Assembly: GCF_026672425.1 (NCBI RefSeq)
Contig: NZ_JAPPRC010000004.1
Span: 428,501-492,500 of the forward strand
Length of the DNA: 64,000 nt
Reading direction: 5' to 3'
Source of the DNA: Pannonibacter sp. SL95
GTDB taxonomy: Bacteria > Pseudomonadota > Alphaproteobacteria > Rhizobiales > Stappiaceae
Positions 35,755 through 46,403 of the stretch are shown here, in pieces; position 1 is the first letter of the stretch, and each line of letters starts with the position of its first letter. The notes beneath the pieces are model-generated. The model ran no database searches, was not told the origin of the DNA, and was given only the letters and a program-made list of their open reading frames with translations. The position numbers and the translations under genes were made by a program.

Positions 35755-36348
35755 CTACGCCGCTTTGCTCATCCTCAGCGACGCTTCCGCAATCAAGGCC
35801 CGGATCATCGCAGAGAGCGATGCGGCTGCTCGTTCATTGGCGAGGCCGCCTGAGGGGTCGAACGCATCGGCAGCATTCGGAACGGCAATCATCTCCGGGA
35901 TCACAAGGGCTCCAACGCCCGTTTCCAGAACGAGCCGCAGGTTTGCCAATCCGCGGATGCCGCCAAACGGAGATGTCGACGCCGAGCCGAGTGCAAAAAC
36001 ACGGCCCTTGTAGGCGGCCATGCGCGGTTCGGACGGCTCGGAAACACGACTGATCCAGTCAATCACGTTCTTCAGCAGCGGTGTTACACCGGCGTTGTAC
36101 TCGGGGCTGGCGATGAAGACGCCATGATGTTGCTGGATCAGCCGCTTCAACGCGACCGCGTTCTCGGGCACGCCCTCCGAATTCTCCAGGTCACCATCAT
36201 AGAGCGGCATGGGGAAGTCCCGCAGGGAAATGGAGCTGACCTCAGCGCCGTTTTCGCCGAGACGCTGCCCGACGAGCGACGCCAGGCGAGCATTGTGGGA
36301 CCCAGTGCGTGCCGAGCCTGAGAACACGAGAATTCTTGGATGTGCCAT
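35755..36348 (-). CDS. NADPH-dependent FMN reductase family protein (paralogue B)
   Basis: A 197-residue paralogue of the following gene. It has the same blocks in the same order: PRILVFSGSARTGSHNARLASLVG, PLYDGDLE, GVFIASPEYNAGVTPLLKNVIDWISR and SPFGGIRGL. GGAGG precedes the ATG at 36348. The 93-bp gap to paralogue A has no terminator, so both are probably co-transcribed. A terminator separates it from pmtA upstream. The catalytic cysteine-like position differs between the copies (CPEYN versus SPEYN), which may reflect different substrates. Confidence 0.92.
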   Translation of the reverse strand: MAHPRILVFSGSARTGSHNARLASLVGQRLGENGAEVSSISLRDFPMPLYDGDLENSEGVPENAVALKRLIQQHHGVFIASPEYNAGVTPLLKNVIDWISRVSEPSEPRMAAYKGRVFALGSASTSPFGGIRGLANLRLVLETGVGALVIPEMIAVPNAADAFDPSGGLANERAAASLSAMIRALIAEASLRMSKAA

Positions 36349-36362
36349 GCTGCCTCCAGACG

Positions 36363-36393
36363 CAAAAACCCGGCAGCGCAACGCTGCCGGGTT
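36363..36393 (-). terminator. intrinsic terminator of pmtA
   Basis: A 12-bp perfect stem AACCCGGCAGCG/CGCTGCCGGGTT with a 3-nt loop, followed on the minus strand by TTTTT. It ends pmtA transcription just before the FMN reductase pair. Confidence 0.92.
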
Positions 36394-36453
36394 CTGTCAA
36401 TACGGCCGGAAAAAACCCCAAGTCTAATCGCAAGGGCTGAGGTGAGACCTCAG

Positions 36454-37068
36454 TCAAACAGGGCGTCGGTACACCCAGACACGTGCAGGCGGCAGGTTGG
36501 CCCAGATCCAGTCGGTCCGGGCCAGATCGAACAGGCCAGCCTCGGGTTTGACCGGAGGAACCAGCGCGTAGGAGAACTGGATGAACGGCGCGCCTGGCTC
36601 CAGCAGTTCCAGCGCCTCGAGAATGAGCGCGCGGCGTTGTTCGACTGGCTTCGTGAACAGGGGCAGGCCCGAGACGATCGCAGCAAGACTGCCATTCGCC
36701 ACAGGCGCATGCGGCGCGAGTGTGTCGCGCAGCGCATAGGCATCACCCTGTACCGTCGCCATGCCCGGATACCGCTGGCGCAGCAGATGGCAGAAGTCGG
36801 AACTGTATTCGATCACCGTGAGGTCGCGCTGGGCGACGCCGCGATCAAAGATCGCCTTGGTCACTACGCCAGTGCCCGGGCCAAGTTCCAGATAATGGCC
36901 GCCAGGGCGCACGGGGACAAACGAGGCAATGCGCTTCGCCAGTTCCGGGCCCGACGGGCTGACGGCACCCATGGTCAACGGACTGTCGATCCAGCTCCGG
37001 AAGAAACGCAGTTCATCCCGGATCTTGTCGGCAAGTCCCTTGTGCGTGAGCAGCTTGTGCGCGGCCAT
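36454..37068 (-). CDS. pmtA: phospholipid N-methyltransferase (PmtA-like)
   Basis: S-adenosylmethionine-dependent methyltransferase that converts phosphatidylethanolamine to phosphatidylcholine in rhizobial membranes. The 204-residue protein has FFRSWIDSPLTMGAVSPSGPELAK, motif I LELGPGTGVVTKAI, the VIEYSSDFCHLL strand and SGLPLF, the pattern of the short soluble rhizobial Pmt enzymes. GGAG lies shortly before the ATG at 37068; another ATG at 37098 has no ribosome-binding site. A Fur-core-like palindrome lies just upstream. Other small methyltransferases of this family are the alternative. Confidence 0.82.
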   Translation of the reverse strand: MAAHKLLTHKGLADKIRDELRFFRSWIDSPLTMGAVSPSGPELAKRIASFVPVRPGGHYLELGPGTGVVTKAIFDRGVAQRDLTVIEYSSDFCHLLRQRYPGMATVQGDAYALRDTLAPHAPVANGSLAAIVSGLPLFTKPVEQRRALILEALELLEPGAPFIQFSYALVPPVKPEAGLFDLARTDWIWANLPPARVWVYRRPV

Positions 37069-37086
37069 CGGCTCCGTCCCCTTAAC

Positions 37087-37099
37087 GATGATTATCATC
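37087..37099. promoter_or_regulatory. 13-bp palindrome upstream of pmtA resembling the core of a Fur box
   Basis: GATGATTATCATC is a perfect 6-1-6 palindrome 19 bp upstream of the pmtA start. Its central 11 bases, read on the minus strand, equal the middle of the E. coli Fur consensus. Fur-like binding is inferred only. Confidence 0.3.
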
Positions 37100-37136
37100 T
37101 AGGAAACCAAGCGTGGCGATTTCAAGACCGAACTTG

Positions 37137-37154
37137 CGTGACGCTTGCGTCACG
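37137..37154. repeat. 7-bp inverted repeat between dnaJ and pmtA
   Basis: CGTGACG-CTTG-CGTCACG is a perfect hairpin six bases after the dnaJ stop. No T-run follows, so it may be a weak terminator or a protein-binding site for pmtA. Confidence 0.45.
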
Positions 37155-37159
37155 TGAGG

Positions 37160-38293
37160 CTAACCGCCGAGATTGTCGAGAAAATCTTTTACCCTGGCAA
37201 AGAACCCGGTCGACTCCGGATTGTTCTCGCCGGAGCTTTCCTTCTCGAATTCGGCGAGAAGCTCCCGCTGGCGCTTGGTGAGATTCGTCGGCGTTTCGAC
37301 GGTCACCTGGATGTACATGTCACCGTGCTGGCTTGCCCTCATGACAGGCATGCCCTTGCCCTTGAGGCGGAACTGCTTGCCCGTCTGGGTGCTTTCGGGA
37401 ACCTTCACCCGCGTCGTGCCCCCGTCCACGGTCGGGACATCGAACTGCCCGCCAAGCGAGGCCGTCGTCATCGAGATCGGAACGCGGCAGTAAAGATCAG
37501 CGCCGTCGCGCTGGAAGAACTCATGCGGCTTGATCGACAGGAAGATGTAGAGATCGCCGCTGGGGCCGCCGCGCAAGCCCGCTTCGCCTTCGCCGGCGAG
37601 CCGGATCCGGGTTCCGTCCTCGATGCCGGCCGGAATGTTGACGGACAGGGTGCGTTCCTGCGTCACCCGCCCCACGCCGCCGCAGTTGGTGCAAGGGTCG
37701 GAAATGACCTGGCCACGCCCCTGACAGCTCGGGCAGGCGCGCTCGAGGGTGAAGAAACCCTGTGCCGCGCGCACGCGTCCGGAGCCGCCGCAGGTGCGGC
37801 AAGTGGTGGGGCTGGAGCCCGGCTTGGCGCCCGAGCCGCCGCACGGCTGACAGGTGATCGAGGTTGGCACTTCGATCTCGACCGTCTTGCCCGCAAAGGC
37901 CTCTTCCAGGGTGATTTCAAGATTGTAGCGCAGGTCAGCGCCACGCTCACGACCGCCAGAGCGACGGCCGCCGCCGCTCATGCCGAAGAATTCTTCGAAA
38001 ATATCCGACATGGTCGAGGCGAAGTCGTGCGAATGCGCACCGAACCCGCCGCCACCGCCGCCGCCGTTTTCGAAGGCGGCATGGCCAAATCGATCGTAAG
38101 CGGCACGCTTCTGGCCGTCCTTCAAGACGTCATAGGCTTCGTTGACTTCCTTGAAGAGCGCCTCGGCGGAATCATCACCGGGATTGCGGTCCGGGTGATA
38201 CTGCATGGCGAGCTTGCGATAGGCGCTTTTCAGCACCTTTTCATCCGCGCCGCGCGCAACGCCAAGGATTTCATAGTAATCGCGCTTTGCCAT
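37160..38293 (-). CDS. dnaJ: chaperone DnaJ
   Basis: Hsp40 co-chaperone that delivers substrates to DnaK and stimulates its ATPase. The 377-residue type I protein has a J domain (1-70) with the HPD motif ([10 protein letters not shown]), a Gly/Phe-rich linker, four Cys-X-X-Cys-X-Gly-X-Gly zinc repeats ([32 protein letters not shown]) and the C-terminal substrate domains. The ATG at 38293 gives the standard [12 protein letters not shown]. It follows dnaK by 236 bp, but a strong terminator lies between, so it may need its own promoter or read-through. Confidence 0.97.
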   Translation of the reverse strand: MAKRDYYEILGVARGADEKVLKSAYRKLAMQYHPDRNPGDDSAEALFKEVNEAYDVLKDGQKRAAYDRFGHAAFENGGGGGGGFGAHSHDFASTMSDIFEEFFGMSGGGRRSGGRERGADLRYNLEITLEEAFAGKTVEIEVPTSITCQPCGGSGAKPGSSPTTCRTCGGSGRVRAAQGFFTLERACPSCQGRGQVISDPCTNCGGVGRVTQERTLSVNIPAGIEDGTRIRLAGEGEAGLRGGPSGDLYIFLSIKPHEFFQRDGADLYCRVPISMTTASLGGQFDVPTVDGGTTRVKVPESTQTGKQFRLKGKGMPVMRASQHGDMYIQVTVETPTNLTKRQRELLAEFEKESSGENNPESTGFFARVKDFLDNLGG

Positions 38294-38421
38294 ATTCGAG
38301 GTACTCGCTGGATTCCGGAGCGCTTTCCAATCAGGCCGTGGTGACCGGTCGATGAGAAATCGCTCCCAGATCAATGCGTTGAGCTGGTTCCCGAGAACTG
38401 CTTTGCCCGCAGCACCCGGTG

Positions 38422-38443
38422 TGATGCGCCTGCAGACGCATCA
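38422..38443. repeat. near-perfect 22-bp palindrome in the dnaK-dnaJ spacer
   Basis: Arms TGATGCG/CGCATCA flank a CTGCAG centre, with a single mismatched pair. It lies 129 bp upstream of dnaJ, downstream of the dnaK terminator, and could be an operator for dnaJ. Confidence 0.45.
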
Positions 38444-38481
38444 ACGCCTTCGCTCTTGTGCCTTAAACGGTCTGCATGCAA

Positions 38482-38522
38482 GCAAAAACCGTCCGGCGCG
38501 GCCAGCATTGGGCCGCGCCGGA
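38482..38522 (-). terminator. intrinsic terminator of dnaK
   Basis: A 12-bp perfect stem TCCGGCGCGGCC/GGCCGCGCCGGA with a 7-nt loop, followed on the minus strand by CGGTTTTTGC. It begins 7 bp after the dnaK stop. Confidence 0.88.
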
Positions 38523-38529
38523 TGAGGTC

Positions 38530-40434
<1,905 letters not shown>

Positions 40435-40610
40435 TTTATCCTCTCTTTCCAGCAAACCGGATGGACCCATGTCGGCGTCGATCCGGTCCCTATTCACGAT
40501 GAGCCTCCGGCCTCTTGGCCGGGGTCGCGCTGTCCTGTTCAGGGCGGCTTTGGTTCCCCCGTGGCGGGAGGACCCGGCGCAGAAAACCGGAAGCGCGCGG
40601 CTTGATCGCT

Positions 40611-40639
40611 ATATAGGTTGAGGTGTGAAGTGCCGCAAG
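40611..40639 (-). promoter_or_regulatory. RpoH heat-shock promoter of dnaK
   Basis: On the minus strand: CTTG, 18 bp, CCTATAT, an exact match to the alphaproteobacterial RpoH consensus. It lies about 175 bp upstream of dnaK in the 360-bp gap shared with alkB; the rest of that gap shows no gene. Confidence 0.85.
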
Positions 40640-40794
40640 GCACATGCCAATGATGTTCGCCCGCACAGCATGTGGTGGGTAATCCTTCGCAAAGCGTTAC
40701 TGTGCCGCCGCAAACCCCTTGCTGGCCGCGATTGACCACAACATGGTCAGACCCACGCAAGCCTCGGCACCACAGCAAATCCAGGGAGACGCTG

Positions 40795-41475
40795 ATGCAG
40801 GACTTACCGGGTCAGGACGATCCGCTGGCGGCGGACAAGACAGCGGCTTCCGCGCGCCGCAAGGCTGTGCTGCCGCAGGGCTTTCGTCACCTTCCCGGAC
40901 GGCTGACCCGCGATGACCAGGAAGCGCTCGTTGCGGAGCTGCGGACCATCATTGCCGAGGCACCACTGTTCACGCCGGTCATGCCGCGCACCGGAAAACC
41001 ATTCTCGGTGCGCATGAGCAATTGCGGCCCGCTTGGCTGGGTATCGGACGTGCGCGGCTATCGCTACCAGCCGCTGCATCCCGTCACGGGCAGACCCTGG
41101 CCAGCGATGCCGTCGGTCCTGACGGCGCTGTGGGCGGAGCTTGCCCCCGATGCGCCGCCACCCGAAGCCTGCCTGATCAATTTTTACGCCGCCGACGCCC
41201 GCATGGGCCTGCATCAGGACCGGGATGAGGCGACCTTCGACGCGCCGGTTCTGTCGGTCTCGCTGGGCGATACGGCGCTGTTCCGCATCGGCGGACCTGA
41301 GCGGAATGATCCGACCGTGTCCCTGAAACTGTCGTCCGGAGATGTGGCCCTGCTCGGCGGCGCGTCCCGCCTCGCCTTCCACGGCATCGACAGGCTTTAT
41401 CCGGGCACGTCCACCCTGCTGAAAGGAAGCGGGCGGATCAACCTGACACTGAGACGGGTGACCGTTCCGGCCTAA
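40795..41475 (+). CDS. alkB: AlkB family DNA/RNA oxidative demethylase
   Basis: Fe(II)/2-oxoglutarate dioxygenase that removes 1-methyladenine and 3-methylcytosine from DNA. The 226-residue protein has the metal triad His140-X-Asp142 and His196, and the oxoglutarate-binding Arg214 and Arg220 (RINLTLR), with spacings equal to E. coli AlkB. CGPLGWVSDVRGYRY and INFYAADARMGLHQDRDE are further signatures. GGGAGAC lies before the ATG at 40795. It is divergent from dnaK; I see no Ada or LexA box. Confidence 0.94.
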   Translation: MQDLPGQDDPLAADKTAASARRKAVLPQGFRHLPGRLTRDDQEALVAELRTIIAEAPLFTPVMPRTGKPFSVRMSNCGPLGWVSDVRGYRYQPLHPVTGRPWPAMPSVLTALWAELAPDAPPPEACLINFYAADARMGLHQDRDEATFDAPVLSVSLGDTALFRIGGPERNDPTVSLKLSSGDVALLGGASRLAFHGIDRLYPGTSTLLKGSGRINLTLRRVTVPA

Positions 41476-41478
41476 GCC

Positions 41479-43062
41479 TCAGGTCCAGGCCTTCAATGCC
41501 AACGCCGCCAGCGCAATCGCAATGATCCACAGCGCCACGCGGCCGGAGCGGTTGTGCCGGGCCTCCGCCCGGCCGATGGCATCGGCGGTCTCTGCATCGA
41601 AGCGGAAGCCCTTTTCGGCCATCCGCTCCATCTCCTGCGACAGGCGGCCGATGCGATCGGCAAAGATCGGCAGATCGGTGGCGATGCGCCCGAGTGCGGT
41701 CAAGCCGGTGCCGAGATCACGCAGCCGACCCACGGGTCCGAGATTGCCGGCAATCCAGTGCGAGACGACAGGCTCTGCCGTGCGCCACATGTCGAGGCGC
41801 GGGTTCAGCGTGCGCGCGACGCCCTCGACGACGACCATCGTCTTCTGCAGCATGATCAGCTGCGGCTGGGTGCGCATCTGGAACAGTTCGGTGATCTCGA
41901 ACAGCTGCGTCAGCAGGCGTGCCATCGAGATTTCAGAGGCATCGTGGCCATGGATCGGTTCGCCAATGGCGCGGATCGCCTGGGCAAACACGTCCACGTC
42001 CTGATCGGCCGGAACATACCCGGCCTCGAAATGCACTTCTGCCACCCGGCGATAGTCACGCGTGATGAAGCCGTAGAGGATTTCGGCCAGGAACCGGCGT
42101 TCTGCCCGTCCGAGGCGGCCGGTAATGCCGAAGTCGACGGCCACCAGCGTGCCATCCGGCTGAACGAACAGGTTTCCCTGGTGCATGTCGGCGTGGAAGA
42201 AGCCATCGCGCAGGGTGTGGCGCAGGAAACTCTGGATCACATTGGCGCCAAGCGCCTCCAGATCCATCCCGTCTTCGGTGATGCCGGCGACGTCGGAGAG
42301 CTTGCGCCCGTCGATCCACTCCATCGTCAGCACGCCCTTGGCGCTGCGCATCCAGTCGACGGCCGGCACACGGAAGCCGGGGTCCTCAGCGGTGTTCTCT
42401 GCCATTTCCGACAGGGCAGCCGCCTCGAGGCGGAAATCCATCTCCAGCGCGACGGAGCGTGCAAGCGTGTCGACCACTGCGAGCGGGCGCAGTCGCCGCG
42501 CGGCCGGCACGAACCGCTCCGCCAGCCGGGCGACCAGATAGAAGCTCTGCAGATCGTTGTTGAACCGGCGGGCGACATCCGGACGCAGCACTTTCACGGC
42601 CATCTTGCGGACAGAGCCGTCAGGCTGACGAACAAGGGCCGGATGCACCTGTGCCATCGAGGCTGCGGCGACAGGTTCGCCGAACTCGACATAGAGCTCG
42701 TCGACCGGACGCATCAGCTGCTCGGCAATCTGGGCGCGGGCCTCTTCCTGCGGGAAGGCGGGCAACCGGTCCTGAAGATGCGCCAGTTCCGCAGCGGCTT
42801 CCTTGCCGACCACGTCGGCGCGCGTTGCCAGAAACTGACCGAGTTTCACGTAGGATGGCCCGAGCCGGTTCATGGCGTCCGACAGGCGCAGCCGCGCGCT
42901 CTTGTCCTGCACCGACCGGCGTTCCAGCAGGCGCGCAAGCCGGATGGCGAGGCGCGGTCCCGCCGGTAGGTCAGGCAGGTTCACAAGCCCGAACACACCC
43001 TCGCGGGCGAGCACGAAGCCGGCCTGCATCAGCCGCAGGGTCGGGCGGATCAACTGCGCCAT
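41479..43062 (-). CDS. ubiB: ubiquinone biosynthesis atypical kinase-like protein UbiB
   Basis: ADCK/ABC1-family protein needed for coenzyme Q synthesis in the membrane; an ATPase rather than a protein kinase. The 527-residue protein has the KxGQ signature (YVKLGQFLATRADVVG), ASMAQVHPA, the nucleotide lysine in MAVKVLRP, HADMHQGNLFV and VDFGITGRLG. A C-terminal membrane anchor (about 505-525, VALWIIAIALAALAL) ends the protein. It starts four bases after the ubiE stop, so ubiE and ubiB form one operon. Confidence 0.95.
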   Translation of the reverse strand: MAQLIRPTLRLMQAGFVLAREGVFGLVNLPDLPAGPRLAIRLARLLERRSVQDKSARLRLSDAMNRLGPSYVKLGQFLATRADVVGKEAAAELAHLQDRLPAFPQEEARAQIAEQLMRPVDELYVEFGEPVAAASMAQVHPALVRQPDGSVRKMAVKVLRPDVARRFNNDLQSFYLVARLAERFVPAARRLRPLAVVDTLARSVALEMDFRLEAAALSEMAENTAEDPGFRVPAVDWMRSAKGVLTMEWIDGRKLSDVAGITEDGMDLEALGANVIQSFLRHTLRDGFFHADMHQGNLFVQPDGTLVAVDFGITGRLGRAERRFLAEILYGFITRDYRRVAEVHFEAGYVPADQDVDVFAQAIRAIGEPIHGHDASEISMARLLTQLFEITELFQMRTQPQLIMLQKTMVVVEGVARTLNPRLDMWRTAEPVVSHWIAGNLGPVGRLRDLGTGLTALGRIATDLPIFADRIGRLSQEMERMAEKGFRFDAETADAIGRAEARHNRSGRVALWIIAIALAALALKAWT

Positions 43063-43066
43063 CGGA

Positions 43067-43877
43067 TCAGAGTTTCCAGCCCGAATGCAGCGCGGCAATG
43101 CCGCCGGTGTAATTGCGGTAGGTGACCCTCTCGAAGCCTGCCTCGCGGATCATCTCGGCGAAACGTTCCTGGTTCGGGAACTTGCGGATGGATTCCACGA
43201 GATACTTGTAGGGGTCGCCGTCGCCAGTCACGGCCTTGCCGATGGCAGGGATCGCGTGGAACGAGAAGGCGTCAATAGACCTTGTCGAGCATCGGCATCT
43301 CGACTTCCGAGAACTCGAGGCACAGGAACCGGCCGCCACGCTTCAACACGCGGTGGGCCTCCCGGAGCGCCTTCGGGATATCGGGGACGTTGCGGATGCC
43401 AAAGGCGATCGTATAGGCGTCGAAGGTCTTGTCCGGGAACGGCAGGACTTCGGCGTTGCCCTGCGTGAAGGTGATGAAGGGCGAGAGCCCGGCCTTGTCG
43501 GCCCGGTCCTGGCCAACCGACAGCATGGACCCGTTGATATCCAGCACGACCGCCTCGACTTCACGGCCCGAGCGTTCGACGATGCGCGTCGCGATGTCAC
43601 CCGTGCCACCGGCGACGTCCAGGACACGCCAGTCGCGACCGGGCGTGTGCGGCGGTGCCAGGACCGAGACCATCGCGTCTTTCCAGAGCCGGTGCAGGCC
43701 ACCGGACATCAGGTCGTTCATGATGTCGTAGCGGGTCGCCACCTTGTGGAACACGTCGTTGACCATGCCCTGCTTCTCGCCTTCGCGCACGGTGCGGAAG
43801 CCAAAGCTGGTGGGCATTTCGCGCGGGTCGCGATTGCCGGGGTAGGCGGCGCCTGCCGCAGCGGTCTCGTCAGTCAT
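43067..43877 (-). pseudogene. ubiE: ubiE with a one-base frameshift
   Basis: Encodes the ubiquinone/menaquinone C-methyltransferase. From the ATG at 43877 (AAGGAG upstream) the frame runs [25 protein letters not shown] in family style, through motif [12 protein letters not shown], to EMPMLDKVY, then stops at TGA. Skipping one base near 43274-43275 (GTCTATTGAC where GTCTATGAC is expected) restores [12 protein letters not shown] and the canonical end [17 protein letters not shown], for a 269-residue product. The two parts lie in different frames in this sequence. Because the gene is normally required for ubiquinone, a sequencing or assembly error is at least as likely as a real mutation. Confidence 0.9.
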
Positions 43878-44050
43878 GCAGGTCTCCTTGGCCACCGGGA
43901 AAGGCGGCAGCCCGGGTTCGGTTCGGCGGGACCATAGTACAGCCCGCGTGCCGACGCTATTGTTGCCCCGGCCCTCAGTCCTATGTCATGCGTCTCATAT
44001 AGGCGAGGCCTCTCGCCCGCCTAGCGATTTTTCAGGGAAGCGCAAGCCCC

Positions 44051-44956
44051 ATGCCCGAGTTGCCGGAAGTCGAAACCGTTCGCCGCGGCCTTGCGCCGAG
44101 CCTTGAGGGCGCGCGTGTCCTCAAGCTGGAATGCCGCCGTCCGGAGCTGCGGTTTCCCTTCCCCGAGCGCTTCAGAGAGCGCGTCGAGGGACGACGTGTC
44201 GCAGCTCTGTCCCGCCGGGCCAAGTATCTCCTGGCAGATCTCGATGACGGCGAGGTGCTGGTGATGCACCTGGGCATGTCCGGCTCGTTCCGGGTCGAGG
44301 ATGCCGAAGATAGCCACTTGCCCGGTGACTTTTCCCATGCCCGATCGAAGGACGAGAAGCACGACCATGTCGTGTTCCATCTGTCCGCGCCCGGCTCGAA
44401 CAGCGACGCTGCCGTCGCCCGGATCGTCTACAACGACCCGCGCCGCTTCGGCTTCATGCAGATGGTGCCAAGGGCGGGGCTGACCTCGCATCCCCTGTTC
44501 GCGGCCATGGGGCTGGAGCCACTCGGAAACCGCCTCGATGGCGATGTTCTGGATGGCCTCTTTCGCGACAAGCGGACGCCGCTTAAAGCCGCACTCCTCG
44601 ACCAGCGCTTGATTGCCGGCCTCGGCAACATCTACGTCTGCGAGGCCTTGTGGCGCTCGGGCCTGTCGCCGCAACGCGCGGCTGGCGAAATCTGCGGACC
44701 GCAGCGCGGACGCAAGGTGCTGCGCGAAAAGCTGGCCCAGTCGATCCGCGAGGTGCTGGAAGAGGCGATCCTCGCCGGTGGCTCGACATTGCGTGATCAC
44801 ACGCAGACCGATGGAACGCTTGGCTACTTTCAGCATAGTTTCGCCGCCTACGGCCGGGAGGGCGAGCCCTGCCGCACGCCAGGCTGCGGCGGCATCATCG
44901 AACGTCTGGTTCAGTCCGGCCGCTCCACATTCCATTGCCCGAAGTGCCAGCGCTGA
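44051..44956 (+). CDS. mutM: formamidopyrimidine-DNA glycosylase
   Basis: Excises 8-oxoguanine and formamidopyrimidines, with AP-lyase activity. The 301-residue protein has the catalytic N-terminus [13 protein letters not shown] (Pro2, Glu3 after Met removal), [35 protein letters not shown] and the C-terminal zinc finger with Cys pairs ([18 protein letters not shown]). It is slightly longer than E. coli Fpg because of an insertion near residue 95-120. It is divergent from ubiE and upstream of the enoyl-CoA hydratase gene. Confidence 0.96.
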   Translation: MPELPEVETVRRGLAPSLEGARVLKLECRRPELRFPFPERFRERVEGRRVAALSRRAKYLLADLDDGEVLVMHLGMSGSFRVEDAEDSHLPGDFSHARSKDEKHDHVVFHLSAPGSNSDAAVARIVYNDPRRFGFMQMVPRAGLTSHPLFAAMGLEPLGNRLDGDVLDGLFRDKRTPLKAALLDQRLIAGLGNIYVCEALWRSGLSPQRAAGEICGPQRGRKVLREKLAQSIREVLEEAILAGGSTLRDHTQTDGTLGYFQHSFAAYGREGEPCRTPGCGGIIERLVQSGRSTFHCPKCQR

Positions 44957-45132
44957 AGCCTCAGCCAAAGGGCTGGCGTCCCCGCCCGTTCGCTTGCACG
45001 CCCGAAAGGTGTCGGATACCCCTTGAATGACGCGCCCGCGTGCCGATTTCCGGAACGCGACCAAACGGCATTCAGCGCTTGCCGGCAGATCCGGCGTCGA
45101 TCGCCCGCAAGCGCTTCAAGCGGAGGATCCTG

Positions 45133-45906
45133 ATGGCATACGAGAACATCCTGACCGAAAAGCGTGGCAAGGTTGGCATCATCACGCTGAACCGCCCGAA
45201 GGCACTGAACGCGCTGAGCGCCGCCCTGATGGCCGAAGTCGCCGCCGCGCTCGACGCCTATGAAGCGGATGAGCGGGTCGGCTGTGTCATCATCACCGGA
45301 TCGCAGAAGGCCTTCGCGGCCGGTGCCGACATCAAGGAAATGCAGCCCTTCGATTTCGCCAAAGCCTACATGGGCGATCTCATCACGCCCTGGGACCGGG
45401 TCGCCCGCAATCGCAAGCCGGTCATCGCGGCGGTCGCCGGATACGCGCTGGGCGGCGGCTGCGAGCTGGCGATGATGTGCGATTTCATCATCTGCGCTGA
45501 CAACGCGAAGTTCGGCCAGCCCGAGATTACCCTTGGCGTGCTGCCGGGAGCCGGCGGCACCCAGCGTCTGACGCGGTTCGTCGGCAAGTCGAAGGCGATG
45601 GAAATGTGCCTCACCGGCCGGCTGATGGACGCGGCCGAGGCGGAGCGCTCGGGCCTCGTTTCCCGCATCGTGCCGGTTGATGATCTCATGGAAGAGGCGC
45701 TGAAGGCCGCTGAAAAGATCGCGGACTTCTCCCTGCCGGTGGTCATGATGACCAAGGAAAGCGTCAACCGCGCCTATGAGACGACACTTGCCGAAGGCAT
45801 CCGGTTCGAGCGCCGCATGTTCCATGCCGCGTTCGCCACCGAGGACCAGAGCGAGGGCATGGCGGCCTTCATCGAGAAGCGTGCGCCGCAGTTCCGTAAC
45901 AAATAA
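45133..45906 (+). CDS. enoyl-CoA hydratase
   Basis: Hydrates trans-2-enoyl-CoA in fatty-acid beta-oxidation. The 257-residue crotonase-fold protein has the oxyanion hole and catalytic residues in [27 protein letters not shown] and [19 protein letters not shown] (two Glu), the short-chain hydratase pattern. GGAGGATCCTG precedes the ATG at 45133. Its position between mutM and rpsT is usual in this lineage and not functionally informative. A substrate other than crotonyl-CoA cannot be excluded. Confidence 0.94.
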   Translation: MAYENILTEKRGKVGIITLNRPKALNALSAALMAEVAAALDAYEADERVGCVIITGSQKAFAAGADIKEMQPFDFAKAYMGDLITPWDRVARNRKPVIAAVAGYALGGGCELAMMCDFIICADNAKFGQPEITLGVLPGAGGTQRLTRFVGKSKAMEMCLTGRLMDAAEAERSGLVSRIVPVDDLMEEALKAAEKIADFSLPVVMMTKESVNRAYETTLAEGIRFERRMFHAAFATEDQSEGMAAFIEKRAPQFRNK

Positions 45907-46085
45907 CGCATGGTTGGGCGGGTTTGGCATTGACGGCTTCGGCCCGCCCGACTATAAGCCACGGCCAATCGGTGGCATCCAGCGTGCCGCCGAATTCGTT
46001 TGACGACGAGCATGATCGACCCTAAGGGTACGCGCTCCGATGTTGATCGGGTTTTTAGTTTCACACTCGGACCAGGATTGAGCCA

Positions 46086-46352
46086 ATGGCCAACACTCCC
46101 TCGGCCAAGAAGGCGGCCCGCAAGATTGCCCGCCGGACGGCCGTTAACAAGGCACGCCGCAGCCGCATGCGCACCTTCCTGCGCAAGGTCGAGGAAGCAA
46201 TCGCTTCCGGTGATCACGCTGCAGCAACCGCAGCATTCCAGGCCGCTCAGCCGGAGCTGATGCGCGCTGCTTCCAAGGGCGTGGTTCACGCCAACACCGC
46301 GTCCCGCAAGGTGTCGCGTCTGAACGCTCGCGTGAAGGCTCTCAAGGCCTGA
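46086..46352 (+). CDS. rpsT: 30S ribosomal protein S20
   Basis: Primary 16S rRNA-binding protein. The 88-residue, highly basic helical protein begins [27 protein letters not shown] in part and ends [12 protein letters not shown], as in all S20. A 179-bp leader precedes it with TTGACG at 46000 as a possible -35 element. A terminator follows 24 bp after the stop. The order mutM, hydratase, rpsT, dnaA is typical for Hyphomicrobiales. Confidence 0.98.
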   Translation: MANTPSAKKAARKIARRTAVNKARRSRMRTFLRKVEEAIASGDHAAATAAFQAAQPELMRAASKGVVHANTASRKVSRLNARVKALKA

Positions 46353-46376
46353 GACAAGCTGCCAAAGCCTGTCACG

Positions 46377-46403
46377 AACCCGGCCCCAAAGGCCGGGTTT
46401 TTT
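46377..46403 (+). terminator. intrinsic terminator of rpsT
   Basis: A 9-bp perfect stem AACCCGGCC/GGCCGGGTT with a CCAAA loop and a run of six T. Confidence 0.93.
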
